Shown here: positions 27,701 through 34,295 of the stretch, piece after piece
Numbering within the stretch: the stretch's first letter is position 1
Layout: each line of letters opens with the position of its first letter
Origin: Pseudomonadota bacterium
GTDB lineage: Bacteria > Pseudomonadota > Gammaproteobacteria > Acidiferrobacterales > Acidiferrobacteraceae
DNA: 58,533 nucleotides
Direction of reading: 5' to 3'
Assembly: GCA_021785035.1 (NCBI GenBank)
Contig: JAJYGP010000032.1
Location: 1-58,533 of the forward strand
Position numbers and translations under genes: made by a program
Notes under the pieces: model-generated
Seen by the model: only the letters and a program-made list of their open reading frames with translations
Told to the model about the DNA's origin: nothing
The model's database searches: none

Positions 27701-28783
27701 GCCGCGCGCCAAACGGCCGCCATAGGCCTCCGACAAGGCGGCCGCGGAATAGTCCTGACGCGCGCGCAATTCGAGTACCGCGTCTGCGAACGCAACCCCA
27801 GTGGCGGCGGCCGGGCCCATGAAATTTGGATAGGGGAACTCTTGTCCAAGCCCCAATAGGGCACCGCCGATGGCGAGTCCATCATGGGCGCAACTCGCCC
27901 CCTCGCTCAAACCGCCCGACCGAATAACCTTTACGCCATAGGCGATCTGGCGCGCCCCCTCCAAAAGGGTGGCGACCTCGGGAAGACGCAGGAAGTGATT
28001 CAAGAGTTGCGGGTGATCGACCGGACCGTGTTCGGCAACACGTTCGAGCGGCAACACAAGACCCACCGACAAGCTATCGCGATTGGTGTAGAGAAAACCG
28101 GTGGCGTTTAAAGGCTTTAGGCGCCCCTGAAAGGATCCGTTGCGCAGGAGCCACTCCTGCGCCAAGCCTTCGCCGGGAGCGAGCGCAAATCGCTCCTCTA
28201 TGACCGAAGCCGGAAGCGCGAACACCGCCTTGATGCCTTGCGCGTAATGGACGCCGCCCGAGTCAAGGCCAGCCCGACTCAAGAGCTGTCCGGCGTCGCC
28301 CTCGGCCAAAAACACCACCGGCGCCAAAAGAGGTCCGCGCGCGGTCTCCACGCCGACCACCCGCCCTTGCCCATAACGCAGCGCAGTCACGGCCGTGCGC
28401 GGGAGAATGGTTACGCCGCAGCGAACGGCATAGGCCGCCACATAGCGGTCGAACTTGGGTCGCAGTACGGTCCACGCCGCACCGTAGTCGTTATGCTCTA
28501 CCGCGCGCGCCTCGAACCCGCCACAGTTCGCCCCATCATGAACAAGCAACTGGCGAGCCGTGATACGCCGCTCCTTGGGCGCCTTAGCAAAAGCCTCGGT
28601 GCCCAACACATCATCCCGCAAAAGCGGTTCGGCATGATAAACCCCGCCTGACCAGTTTTCGGCTCCAACGAATTCCGCGCCCTCCAGCAACAGGGTACGA
28701 ACCCCGGCCCGCGCCAAACGTAAGGCCGCGGCGATCCCCGCTGGACCACCGCCTATGATCAGAACCTCAGGGTTCTTCTGCAT
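21779..28783 (-). CDS. Giant fusion: ETF-QO + 4Fe-4S + pseudo-ACAD + acyl-CoA dehydrogenase + EtfB + EtfA
   Basis: A continuous 2,334-codon frame. The ATG at 28783 is chosen because GAGGG lies upstream and IIGGGPAG follows at once. Modules (approximate residues): 5-420, FAD domain of FixC/ETF-quinone oxidoreductase (GGGPAG at 11-16, GAENWSGGVY); 423-581, unassigned; 585-625, ETF-QO 4Fe-4S domain with C587, C608, C611, C614 (ENCIKCESC); 676-1031, acyl-CoA-dehydrogenase-like but without the catalytic Glu; 1080-1665, acyl-CoA dehydrogenase with ALTEPNAGSDTGG, KMWITNGSLADRY and the catalytic Glu E1637 in NIYEGTNEIQRF; 1665-1780, its helical tail; 1790-1985, EtfB-like; 2025-2334, EtfA with the FAD motifs HQIGQTGTHVAP, VGVSGAPQHLVG and VAINKDPEAPIF. 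It would pass electrons from acyl-CoA through ETF to quinone within one chain. The first gene of an ATGA-coupled series. I know of no described protein with this complete arrangement. Confidence 0.9.
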   Translation of the reverse strand: MQKNPEVLIIGGGPAGIAAALRLARAGVRTLLLEGAEFVGAENWSGGVYHAEPLLRDDVLGTEAFAKAPKERRITARQLLVHDGANCGGFEARAVEHNDYGAAWTVLRPKFDRYVAAYAVRCGVTILPRTAVTALRYGQGRVVGVETARGPLLAPVVFLAEGDAGQLLSRAGLDSGGVHYAQGIKAVFALPASVIEERFALAPGEGLAQEWLLRNGSFQGRLKPLNATGFLYTNRDSLSVGLVLPLERVAEHGPVDHPQLLNHFLRLPEVATLLEGARQIAYGVKVIRSGGLSEGASCAHDGLAIGGALLGLGQEFPYPNFMGPAAATGVAFADAVLELRARQDYSAAALSEAYGGRLARGTDYQNAQFSRAWPKALHETSLMFDHLPELVGALGSSRATRARAFARTALSLTRDGATLSAVAAVPRIPRTSDIPPLAVRWLYARSARLENVAVEGAAFAYLARAIGYLYGRGLPLLETRVAAIYARPWGGAAAYALARSAPLIVVGGAAFLGDAIAVAARSRTVLASRPYYQRERLSRAQLSWDHEPPYSPLTWLAPLGRLRPDVRHLRVPSDLASAQAQRLRRVCPAEVYSLGSAVAGAGTVPENCIKCESCRLTVPDIDWNRLSSHRFIYELPEARRFGLDGSAQSEIEASCPPVVEDPTLREIYEVVKSRPVAPGPLWRQAVRSALMTAVADSARCVALCDQGAWGTLEAMLAGQLPWTRERPTAHSPRLRLRAQLTRLFPAARLAIMATRWTAADRQDLVNFLHRGVESPEVLLAALAEHTPALGFVAAHHLLAEDYRGQRLADLTALVHIESDGLSDWLPDTGGVYWGRHGALDLRVATGAAGLDVARPIRAQVAERDVEPWHIGPLFARYYTALMEGFGRGLLARASAYVLSRKQFGESYRDREGRTAIIKFGAVKRLVALIEYSLTLARTMSATCDQDPQAVVSLLKARFGVSQDGVAWVAGQVFGGIAYSEDDILAPRYRDAMVFAQWPGAVPLRTDVPWEAALWRKALRHDSEAYFLRHGVFVAPPPALLPPLRHRLRGLTMPAATPFPYQSGSFLLGDTLGPDAVFLPEYFLADPRLRHMRAQVLRLLRSGFRDPEGGPYGRYIDRLHGMPPADIDHLRAFKAFATVVPEALGGKGLSKAEYAVLTSLLMGRADTSVGLLVMASTSIGTMPVLLALDKDLPRLRGELAAFPGSAFARLQALCTRLRGLCARPRPSAIKATIRALERLFRGLFLGHGSALKYLARDVLLDFRDLVAVARARDLDELDLKTQALARGLMRLSEALDEERAMLPGRVLAHQHFLEFLAHGQISAFALTEPNAGSDTGGVTTRARRVKVPLTQDALGLWHFSIEGGSRILLDERRLDLNGSAVTYRLLNETRARLDDSGWDMERQCGKRRLVLDSGVSYEYDDIGTPTATDHGFVYDHYQLSGAKMWITNGSLADRYCLYAQTEWGETGFMIERRSEGLHIGQNERKLGQRASPTNELSLSAVRVCVSHIIGYRGHGQVSALETLSVGRGGLVVGCGSLLERVLKDYGPILADAPEALALARYEHERIRTLGARLMGLMDRADLTAGDFRMEAALSKFLASEGLHRVLLALESARGPMAAATCELIEKWRRDARILNIYEGTNEIQRFLVLKDVPGLFAAFATKKTTGSEGLDRALGVFADFLTPRLEDLKARVAVDGDCEIAWFSVVDWLGELYVWAALVERRLALQAQSVDPDYLKTLTALEAMVERATGARAQAVKALFKEERLYEDAVRSLSERGTTPPSSEDCGIEAGFSGRIVVLVRGVAQYGADDVRLDGDDLAVLDLALEAADAQAAIEIIAVTITEAPCPDLTQRLRAAGARVTALVGIGWPDAAKVAAALADWEPDLVLAGRYDPLFLQALSGALGATYVDRVTGIKARGRRGYGIVRAGGSRPIAAKRKLVISASFSATGRSDEFPVTNWLKVLREPTTETVVSGYKVMPYRKSAGPEKAPAHIESPEVLADWLRKQGRGVAQVGARIVPGKVRDLPPTVAIVGSGTGALGPLWVARAWSRDAGVLWLTGASDDVPPASVEGPVVRVVGQAAALPLARHLAQWLKGSPRLVLPYDRADLAAALAQVLGRPLYLGVAGRIGDNLVLEKADLAWLTACPETAILVATATAEARELPQAKTCAVDDWAPLRKSSGALARALARQETDGMAGAEVILDVGFGAADATFFERRILPLRERLSAMMGCKVLLGATRKVVQESKLLPLEHQIGQTGTHVAPRILLAVGVSGAPQHLVGIGSGTQVVAINKDPEAPIFTADRGAQPVIRCLGDAQTWVEGLLAAIPTSGVEEEV

Positions 28784-28864
28784 GCTCTTGCCCTCACAGC
28801 GGAGTATAGACGGGTAGCGGGACACGCGTAACGAAAGATCCCTTGGCGCCTCGTTACAAGGACG

Positions 28865-29698
28865 CTAGCCTGAGCCATCCGGGACGATAGGGTCCCGCAT
28901 TTTTGATGCCTCGACGGAGGACGGCGCGTCCTCCGTCTCCCACACAACCGACCGATAATCATGGTAGGTCAAGGGCGTCACTTTGATGATATCGAAAAAG
29001 GGCGAAATATCGAAATCCTTTGGAAGCGAAAAACGACTGTCGCGACGATACCATAAGGTCGCGTGGCCGCGCCGAACGAGCATCGGGAGAATCGGAAAAC
29101 CCACCGACTGAAAGGCCTCAGCGATCAAAGCCGAGCAAACGGTACGGGTATGGGGCCCGGCGCGGCGCGCAAAAAGACCGGAGCGAAAACGTCGCGGAAC
29201 AAAGTGCCACGGCAAGGTCAAGCGCGCAAGGTCGAGCAGCTGGCGGAGGTCATAACCGTAGCCTATCCGCGCCAAAGCATAGCGCACGACCGCGGCCCGA
29301 TCAGCGGGAGCAAGTCCGCGCGGGCGACACAGGCGCAGATGCGTATGGTTATAATCGCGCAAAGGTTTGAGCACGGCGCCTTGACCCAATAGGACCTCCA
29401 ACAAGAGCGGTCCTTGCGACCAGGGATCGGTGGCAGCCTGCGAAAGATCGTCGCGATTCAGGCCCGACAGCTCGCCGCCACTCCCGACACACAAAGCGGC
29501 ATGCGACCACGTGCTTTGGCCTATAGTCTTGATCATAGCCCCCACGCGCGTCATACCTTCCATCAGCACGACATCGCCCGGACGAACCGTGCGCATCAGG
29601 GCCTCGTGGTCGGCAAGCGATTCGAGCAAGGGACTGCTTGGCCGTTCGGTCGTGAGCCAAGCTATGGCCTTAAGAGCAAACCAACGGCGAATCGCCAT
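28865..29698 (-). CDS. YiiX/C92-type NlpC/P60-like cysteine hydrolase
   Basis: This 277-residue protein resembles the permuted papain-fold family (Peptidase_C92, YiiX/YebB), whose members cleave amide or acyl bonds in lipids or peptidoglycan. Visible are RPGDVVLMEG near residue 39, the catalytic His in STWSHAALCVG (H66) and the catalytic Cys in TVCSALIAEAFQSVGFP (C188). No signal peptide is evident, though the N-terminus is amphipathic. The ATG at 29698 is preferred to an upstream start that would add 52 low-quality residues. It lies 81 bases before the fusion gene on the same strand and may head that operon, and is divergent from sor. Confidence 0.7.
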   Translation of the reverse strand: MAIRRWFALKAIAWLTTERPSSPLLESLADHEALMRTVRPGDVVLMEGMTRVGAMIKTIGQSTWSHAALCVGSGGELSGLNRDDLSQAATDPWSQGPLLLEVLLGQGAVLKPLRDYNHTHLRLCRPRGLAPADRAAVVRYALARIGYGYDLRQLLDLARLTLPWHFVPRRFRSGLFARRAGPHTRTVCSALIAEAFQSVGFPILPMLVRRGHATLWYRRDSRFSLPKDFDISPFFDIIKVTPLTYHDYRSVVWETEDAPSSVEASKMRDPIVPDGSG

Positions 29699-29852
29699 GC
29701 GACACGTCCCGGCGTAAACCACTTTGTCCCAGTGTAAGCCAAAAACGGAGCAAATTCCGCACCCGCGAAAGCGGGCACTGGGCACTGGCCTAGGTCGGAT
29801 CAAGAATACAGGGGGACGACGTAGGATAAGGCCTCTGCCTACGGAGGACGTC

Positions 29853-30824
29853 ATGCGAGACCGCCCAATGCCTCACGACCAAGCCCAGGGGAACGGCGCG
29901 AACCCCATCATAGCAATCAACATAGCACGCATCGCCAATCACCGGGAAAACTATGAGGTCATGTATAAGGTCGGGCCCCAAGTCTGCATAACGACCGCGG
30001 CCCATCCGGGTTTTCTCGGCTTCGACCAGCTCCTTCAAGTTGGCATTCACCCGATGGCCGGACGTTATGGGGGTGGTGCCTTGGATATGCGCGAGATCCT
30101 CAACCCAATCAGTATGTTTCAGTATACCGTCTGGAAGGATGCCAAATCCCACGAGGAGATGCACTACCTGCCGTTCGACACGAACTACGAATTGTGCTCC
30201 CACTGCTTGGCCATGGTGATCGAGGGCCCCTGGGAGCCGCTTTACGAGATACTGGCCTCCGACCTGCCGCCGTCGATTGGGATGACGGATGTCCCGAAGA
30301 TCATGATGGAACGGGCCGGCGCCCAACAACCCGTACCGAAACTTGCCTTGCCCAATCGCACCATAGCGCGCGGTGATCACAGCGCCATGCATGGTCACGA
30401 GACCGATTTTGAGCAGGGGGTCGAAGACACCATGAAGTGGCTCATGAGACATGCGCCCGGCATGCTCGGGTGGATGTTTTTAAAGCACATCGGGGTATCT
30501 GCGATCGGATCGTTTCAATTGGACCCACAGGGAACGACCAAGGCGACGCTTGGGGCCAACCCGCCGAAGTACGGAACGAACTATGGCGACAAACCGCTCG
30601 ACCATCCACCGATTCCGGCCGCGACCCCGGCCCAATATTTCGTGCACATGGAATGGGAGACGCCGGAGTTGGCGCACCAGGGCCTAGGCAAGATACTCGT
30701 CAATTACGAAGCTCGAAAGATCCACGACCAAGGCGTGTTGGCACACATAAACCGCGGTCCCTACTACATGCTATTCACCTCCATGATGGAGGAAGGCTCG
30801 TGGCGGGATCATCTTGTCCACTAG
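29853..30824 (+). CDS. sor: Sulfur oxygenase reductase
   Basis: This cytoplasmic non-haem iron enzyme converts elemental sulfur with O2 to sulfite, thiosulfate and sulfide, without external cofactors. The 323-residue protein aligns with the Acidianus ambivalens enzyme at a constant offset of 14. The persulfide-carrying C31 corresponds to C45 (VGPQVCITTAAHPGF), iron ligands H86, H90 and E114 to H100, H104 (SHEEMH) and E128 (GPWEPLYE), and C101 and C104 to C115 and C118 (LCSHC). The C-terminus keeps GPYYMLF and MMEEGSWRD. Family members form large hollow 24-mers. The start is the ATG at 29853 with GGAGG five bases upstream. It is followed by an SQR gene nine bases later. Confidence 0.95.
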   Translation: MRDRPMPHDQAQGNGANPIIAINIARIANHRENYEVMYKVGPQVCITTAAHPGFLGFDQLLQVGIHPMAGRYGGGALDMREILNPISMFQYTVWKDAKSHEEMHYLPFDTNYELCSHCLAMVIEGPWEPLYEILASDLPPSIGMTDVPKIMMERAGAQQPVPKLALPNRTIARGDHSAMHGHETDFEQGVEDTMKWLMRHAPGMLGWMFLKHIGVSAIGSFQLDPQGTTKATLGANPPKYGTNYGDKPLDHPPIPAATPAQYFVHMEWETPELAHQGLGKILVNYEARKIHDQGVLAHINRGPYYMLFTSMMEEGSWRDHLVH

Positions 30825-30833
30825 GAGGCGCTC

Positions 30834-32114
30834 ATGATGACAAACGGCAAACCAAAAGTGGTGGTCTTGGGCGGGAATTTCGCGGGACTCGCCAGCACCC
30901 AAAAGATCCGGGAATACGCCGGCGACGCGGTCGATATCACCGTCATAGACCGTAACCCTTATCTTTTATTCATCCCGAACATCCCCGGGGAGGTCTTCGA
31001 GAACCGCGATCCGGCGGCCAGTCTCAGAATGGATACTTACAAGGCCTGGCAAGAGGCGCGAGTGGACTTTATCCAGGGCGAGGTACGCGGCATTAACCCT
31101 GATACCCGGGTGGTCGAATTTACCTCTCGGGAGCGCGAGGGGTCGGCATACGAGACAACTCCCTACGATTACCTGGTTGTCGCCTTCGGTTGCCGGCTCG
31201 CCTACGACCGCATCCCAGGGTTTGCCGAACACGGGCACACGGTCTCCGACACGTATTATGGGAACAAACTTCGGCGCACACTATTCGACGGCGGTTATAA
31301 AGGCGGGCCAATCGCCGTAGGCTCGGCTCGCTTTCACCAAGGGACGGCGGTCAAGGACCTCGTCCCGATGGCCGATGCCGCCTGCGAAGGGCCACCGATC
31401 GAGATCATGATGTCGATGGCGACCTGGCTCAAAAATCGCGGCTTCGGCGGCCCCGACAAGATCACGGTATTCACCCCTGGGCGACTCATTGCCGAAGACG
31501 CTGGCGAGAAGATCGTCAATGCCTTGTTGGGGATCGCCAGCAAGATGGGCTTTCACTACCGCAATAATGTGGGCGATATCGTCGAGGTCACGGCCGAGGG
31601 CGTGCGCTTTGCGAACGGTGACGGGCTTGAGGCGGAGCTTAAGATCTTGCTTCCTGACTGGGTGCCGCACACCTTCATGATGGGGCTCCCCGTTTGCGAT
31701 GAAGAAGGCTTCGTCGTGACCGATATGCTCATGCGCAATCCCAAATATCCCGAGGTCCTGGCTTGCGGGGACGCGGCCGCGGTCACGGTCCCGAAATTGG
31801 GGGCAATAGGGCACCAAGAGAGCGAGATCGTCGGGAAGCAGATCGCCCTGGACCTCGGACGCGTCAGCGCCGAGTTTGCCGCCGAACCCTTAAAACCGCT
31901 GGTCTACTGCATAGGCGACATGGGCGATAAGCAGGCCTTTTACATCCGGTCGAATTCCTGGTTTGGCGGCGACACCCAGATCCTGAAAATGGGGCGGGTA
32001 CCCTACCTGCTTAAGATGCAGTACAAGGATCTTTTCTTTCGCACCCAAGGCAAGGTCCCGCCGTGGGGTCTCGACGCGGCCCAGTTCCTGGCGGAGCGGC
32101 TCTTTGCCGCCTAA
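30834..32114 (+). CDS. sqr: Sulfide:quinone oxidoreductase
   Basis: This FAD enzyme oxidises sulfide to polysulfide or sulfur and reduces quinone at the membrane. The 426-residue protein has the N-terminal dinucleotide fold (VVVLGGNFAGLAS). Three Cys correspond to the catalytic set of the A. ferrooxidans enzyme: C120 (AFGCRLAYDRIPG), C184 (ADAACEGPPIE) and C359 (VYCIGDMGDKQAF). It also has VLACGDAAAVTVPKLG for FAD binding. A C-terminal amphipathic stretch (YLLKMQYKDLFF) could anchor it to the membrane. AGGAGG overlaps the sor stop codon; the start may be either of the tandem ATGs at 30834 and 30837. Confidence 0.9.
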   Translation: MMTNGKPKVVVLGGNFAGLASTQKIREYAGDAVDITVIDRNPYLLFIPNIPGEVFENRDPAASLRMDTYKAWQEARVDFIQGEVRGINPDTRVVEFTSREREGSAYETTPYDYLVVAFGCRLAYDRIPGFAEHGHTVSDTYYGNKLRRTLFDGGYKGGPIAVGSARFHQGTAVKDLVPMADAACEGPPIEIMMSMATWLKNRGFGGPDKITVFTPGRLIAEDAGEKIVNALLGIASKMGFHYRNNVGDIVEVTAEGVRFANGDGLEAELKILLPDWVPHTFMMGLPVCDEEGFVVTDMLMRNPKYPEVLACGDAAAVTVPKLGAIGHQESEIVGKQIALDLGRVSAEFAAEPLKPLVYCIGDMGDKQAFYIRSNSWFGGDTQILKMGRVPYLLKMQYKDLFFRTQGKVPPWGLDAAQFLAERLFAA

Positions 32115-33308
32115 ATGATGAGTGGACCTATTCCCACGGAGAGCACGCGCAGCGTCGGGTCGGTGCCGCAAACTTACCTCGACCCGGATCAGTGGCAAGC
32201 CTTAGCGCGCCTTGCCGATCGCGTCATGGCCCTGGAAGAGGCCGGAAGAGGACCCCTGGGGCAGGCGGCCGGCGACTGGGCTCTGAAGGCCGCGGCCGTC
32301 GTTCAGGGACATGATCTGGAAACCTTGAGCCAGGATGTCTGGCGCGCACTCGAGGCCCTGTCCGATGCCGGCCTGTGGGCGACTGTCGCCGACAGCGCGC
32401 GCACCCTGAAAAACAGTCTGGATGCCGTCCCTTTCGACCCGGCCGCGATCCAAAAGGCGATCGTAAGCGCCGAAGGCCTGGAGCGGGACGTACGGGTATT
32501 ACGCGGTTTTGCCGAACGCCTGCTCGCCCTCCAGGAATTCTTGGCCGGACCGGTCGGACAAGCGCTTTCCGAGGCCTGGGTCACATGGTCGGCGGCCACG
32601 GAAGGCCTGAATCTCGCGACCCTCGGGCAAGAGCTCGCGCAGACTTTAAAGGCCCTGTCAGAAAGCGGTTCCTTACGGTTTTTGGCGGACAATCTGCCCT
32701 CTCTTGCGGCAAGCCTCCGGCATATCAGCGCAACCAGTCCCGAGCTTGTGGCGGCCTTGGGTCCACTCGTTGATACGGTGCGCGAGGATCTCACCTTGGC
32801 CCACAAGCTCGCCGCATGGATCCGGCATACCGAGGCCTTTCTCGCGGGCCCGGCGGGACAGGCGGCGGTGGGCGCCTGGGTCGCCGCAAGTCAGACATTC
32901 ACGGACCAAGACCTCGGGGGACTTGCGGGCGATATCGTGGAGCTCTTGCTCGCTTGGCGGCGCATGGGGCTTTTCCCTGTCCTGCGCGACGTCGGCGGCG
33001 GGCTTGTAACATTGACCGAGGTGTGGCGGGCCGCCGGCGGAAGCGCGGCCTTGCAGGAAACAGTAGGCGGGATCGCAGCCCCTTCCGAAAACGGGCCCGG
33101 CTGGCAACGAATCGGGGCCCTATGGGCCGCCATGAGAACCGCGAGCGCCGACCAGCCACCCTCGGAGGGCGGGGTCAAGGGGCTCTATAAACTCCTCACA
33201 GACCCCGTGGTGCAAGACGGCGCCCGCCAAGCGGCGATGATTCTGCGCCTTGTAAGCGCCTCACTCGCCCCACGCCACGAGGCCGCAGACCCAAACAAAG
33301 GCGCGTAG
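32115..33308 (+). CDS. DUF1641-like protein with three internal repeats
   Basis: This 397-residue, Ala/Leu-rich helical protein starts immediately after the sqr stop codon. It contains three related units of about 100 residues, each marked by an amphipathic helix ending in G-P-x-G-Q-A (residues 46-51, 145-150, 245-250). The C-terminus (EGGVKGLYKLLTDPVVQDGA, then RQAAMILRLV) matches the DUF1641 pattern. DUF1641 proteins are encoded beside SQR-like oxidoreductases in sulfur oxidisers and beside formate dehydrogenases elsewhere. A scaffold or membrane-association role for SQR is inference. No transmembrane segment is obvious. Confidence 0.75.
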   Translation: MMSGPIPTESTRSVGSVPQTYLDPDQWQALARLADRVMALEEAGRGPLGQAAGDWALKAAAVVQGHDLETLSQDVWRALEALSDAGLWATVADSARTLKNSLDAVPFDPAAIQKAIVSAEGLERDVRVLRGFAERLLALQEFLAGPVGQALSEAWVTWSAATEGLNLATLGQELAQTLKALSESGSLRFLADNLPSLAASLRHISATSPELVAALGPLVDTVREDLTLAHKLAAWIRHTEAFLAGPAGQAAVGAWVAASQTFTDQDLGGLAGDIVELLLAWRRMGLFPVLRDVGGGLVTLTEVWRAAGGSAALQETVGGIAAPSENGPGWQRIGALWAAMRTASADQPPSEGGVKGLYKLLTDPVVQDGARQAAMILRLVSASLAPRHEAADPNKGA

Positions 33309-33556
33309 GCCACCTCCCTCCGAGGCATGCCCATCGCACCCGAGATCCAGGACTAGAGATCCAGATAAGCGGGGTCAGAAGCCGTCCCGTCAGCACCGCC
33401 GCGCACCTAAGTCCTCCTACTGCTCAGGGCCGCCTCTATCCCCCGCAGGGACCATAGACCGCGCAGTTCGCTTGGCGCACCATAAGAGGCCAGCACGGTG
33501 GGGGTGAGGATAAACACGTAGCGGACACTAATACCTTTTATCGACACGGAGGTCGT

Positions 33557-34258
33557 ATGCCAGAACTTGCGGATCGCGTCACAAGCGAAGGCGCAGTACA
33601 GCATCGGGCCGGGCCTTCCGGGCCCAGAGTCAACTTGGGTTGCGGCCCGGTCATGAAGGACGACTGGATCAACGTGGACGGCAGTCACAGGGCCTGGCTC
33701 GTGGCACAGGCCTCGCCGCTCGATCGGCTGCTCGTTCGTCTGGGCCTTATCGCGCCGACCGCCTTCAAACCCTCCGTTGTTTACCACAACCTCCTCAAAC
33801 CCTTGCCCTGGGCCAGTGGCTCGATCGCCGCCATATACGCGGGCGAAGTCTGGGAACACCTGAGATACGCAGACGCCGAACGGCTCACGCGCGAGTGTTA
33901 TCGGGTGCTGGCCAAAGGCGGTGTCTTGCGTCTCTGCGTTCCGGATGGCGTGGAGTTTTGGCGACGCTATCTCGAGATATTCGCGGAAGAGCATGCGACC
34001 GCGCGTCCGAGGCGCCGTCCCGAGCGCCTGCGTCGCCACGTGCAGATGTATTTCGACGACATCTGTACGGCAAGAAACCTGATCATGTCATTCGGTCATT
34101 TCCATAAATGGCAGTACGATGAGGTTCAACTCGTGGACCTGATGGAACAGAATGGATTTACCGAGGTGGAGCGCGAGCCGTTTTGGGTCAGCCGCATCGC
34201 CGGTATCGAGGCCATCGAGCGCTCGGATTTTTTGATCGTCGAGGGCGTGAAGGCCTAA
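33557..34258 (+). CDS. SAM-dependent methyltransferase
   Basis: This 233-residue protein shows a methyltransferase motif I (RVNLGCGPVMKDDWINVDGS), IYAGEVWEHLRYADAERLTR and VLAKGGVLRLCVPDG, typical of the Methyltransf_11 group, often annotated as predicted SAM-dependent methyltransferases or glycan-associated proteins. A GGAGG precedes the ATG. The substrate cannot be inferred. The preceding 248 bases after the sulfur operon show no gene. Confidence 0.75.
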   Translation: MPELADRVTSEGAVQHRAGPSGPRVNLGCGPVMKDDWINVDGSHRAWLVAQASPLDRLLVRLGLIAPTAFKPSVVYHNLLKPLPWASGSIAAIYAGEVWEHLRYADAERLTRECYRVLAKGGVLRLCVPDGVEFWRRYLEIFAEEHATARPRRRPERLRRHVQMYFDDICTARNLIMSFGHFHKWQYDEVQLVDLMEQNGFTEVEREPFWVSRIAGIEAIERSDFLIVEGVKA

Positions 34259-34295
34259 GTCGCGACCGGAGATGTCCGTGCGCACCACCGAGAGC

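Noticed and set aside
29776-29797. Direct repeat CACTGGG/CACTGGC and a CCCGC-GAAA-GCGGG hairpin upstream of sor
   Set aside because: Possible regulatory elements, but they match neither a sigma54 nor a clear sigma70 promoter, and the repeat is too short to call.
29790-30452. 220-codon frame antisense to sor
   Set aside because: It lies opposite the conserved SOR active-site region and has no domain similarity, so it is a shadow.
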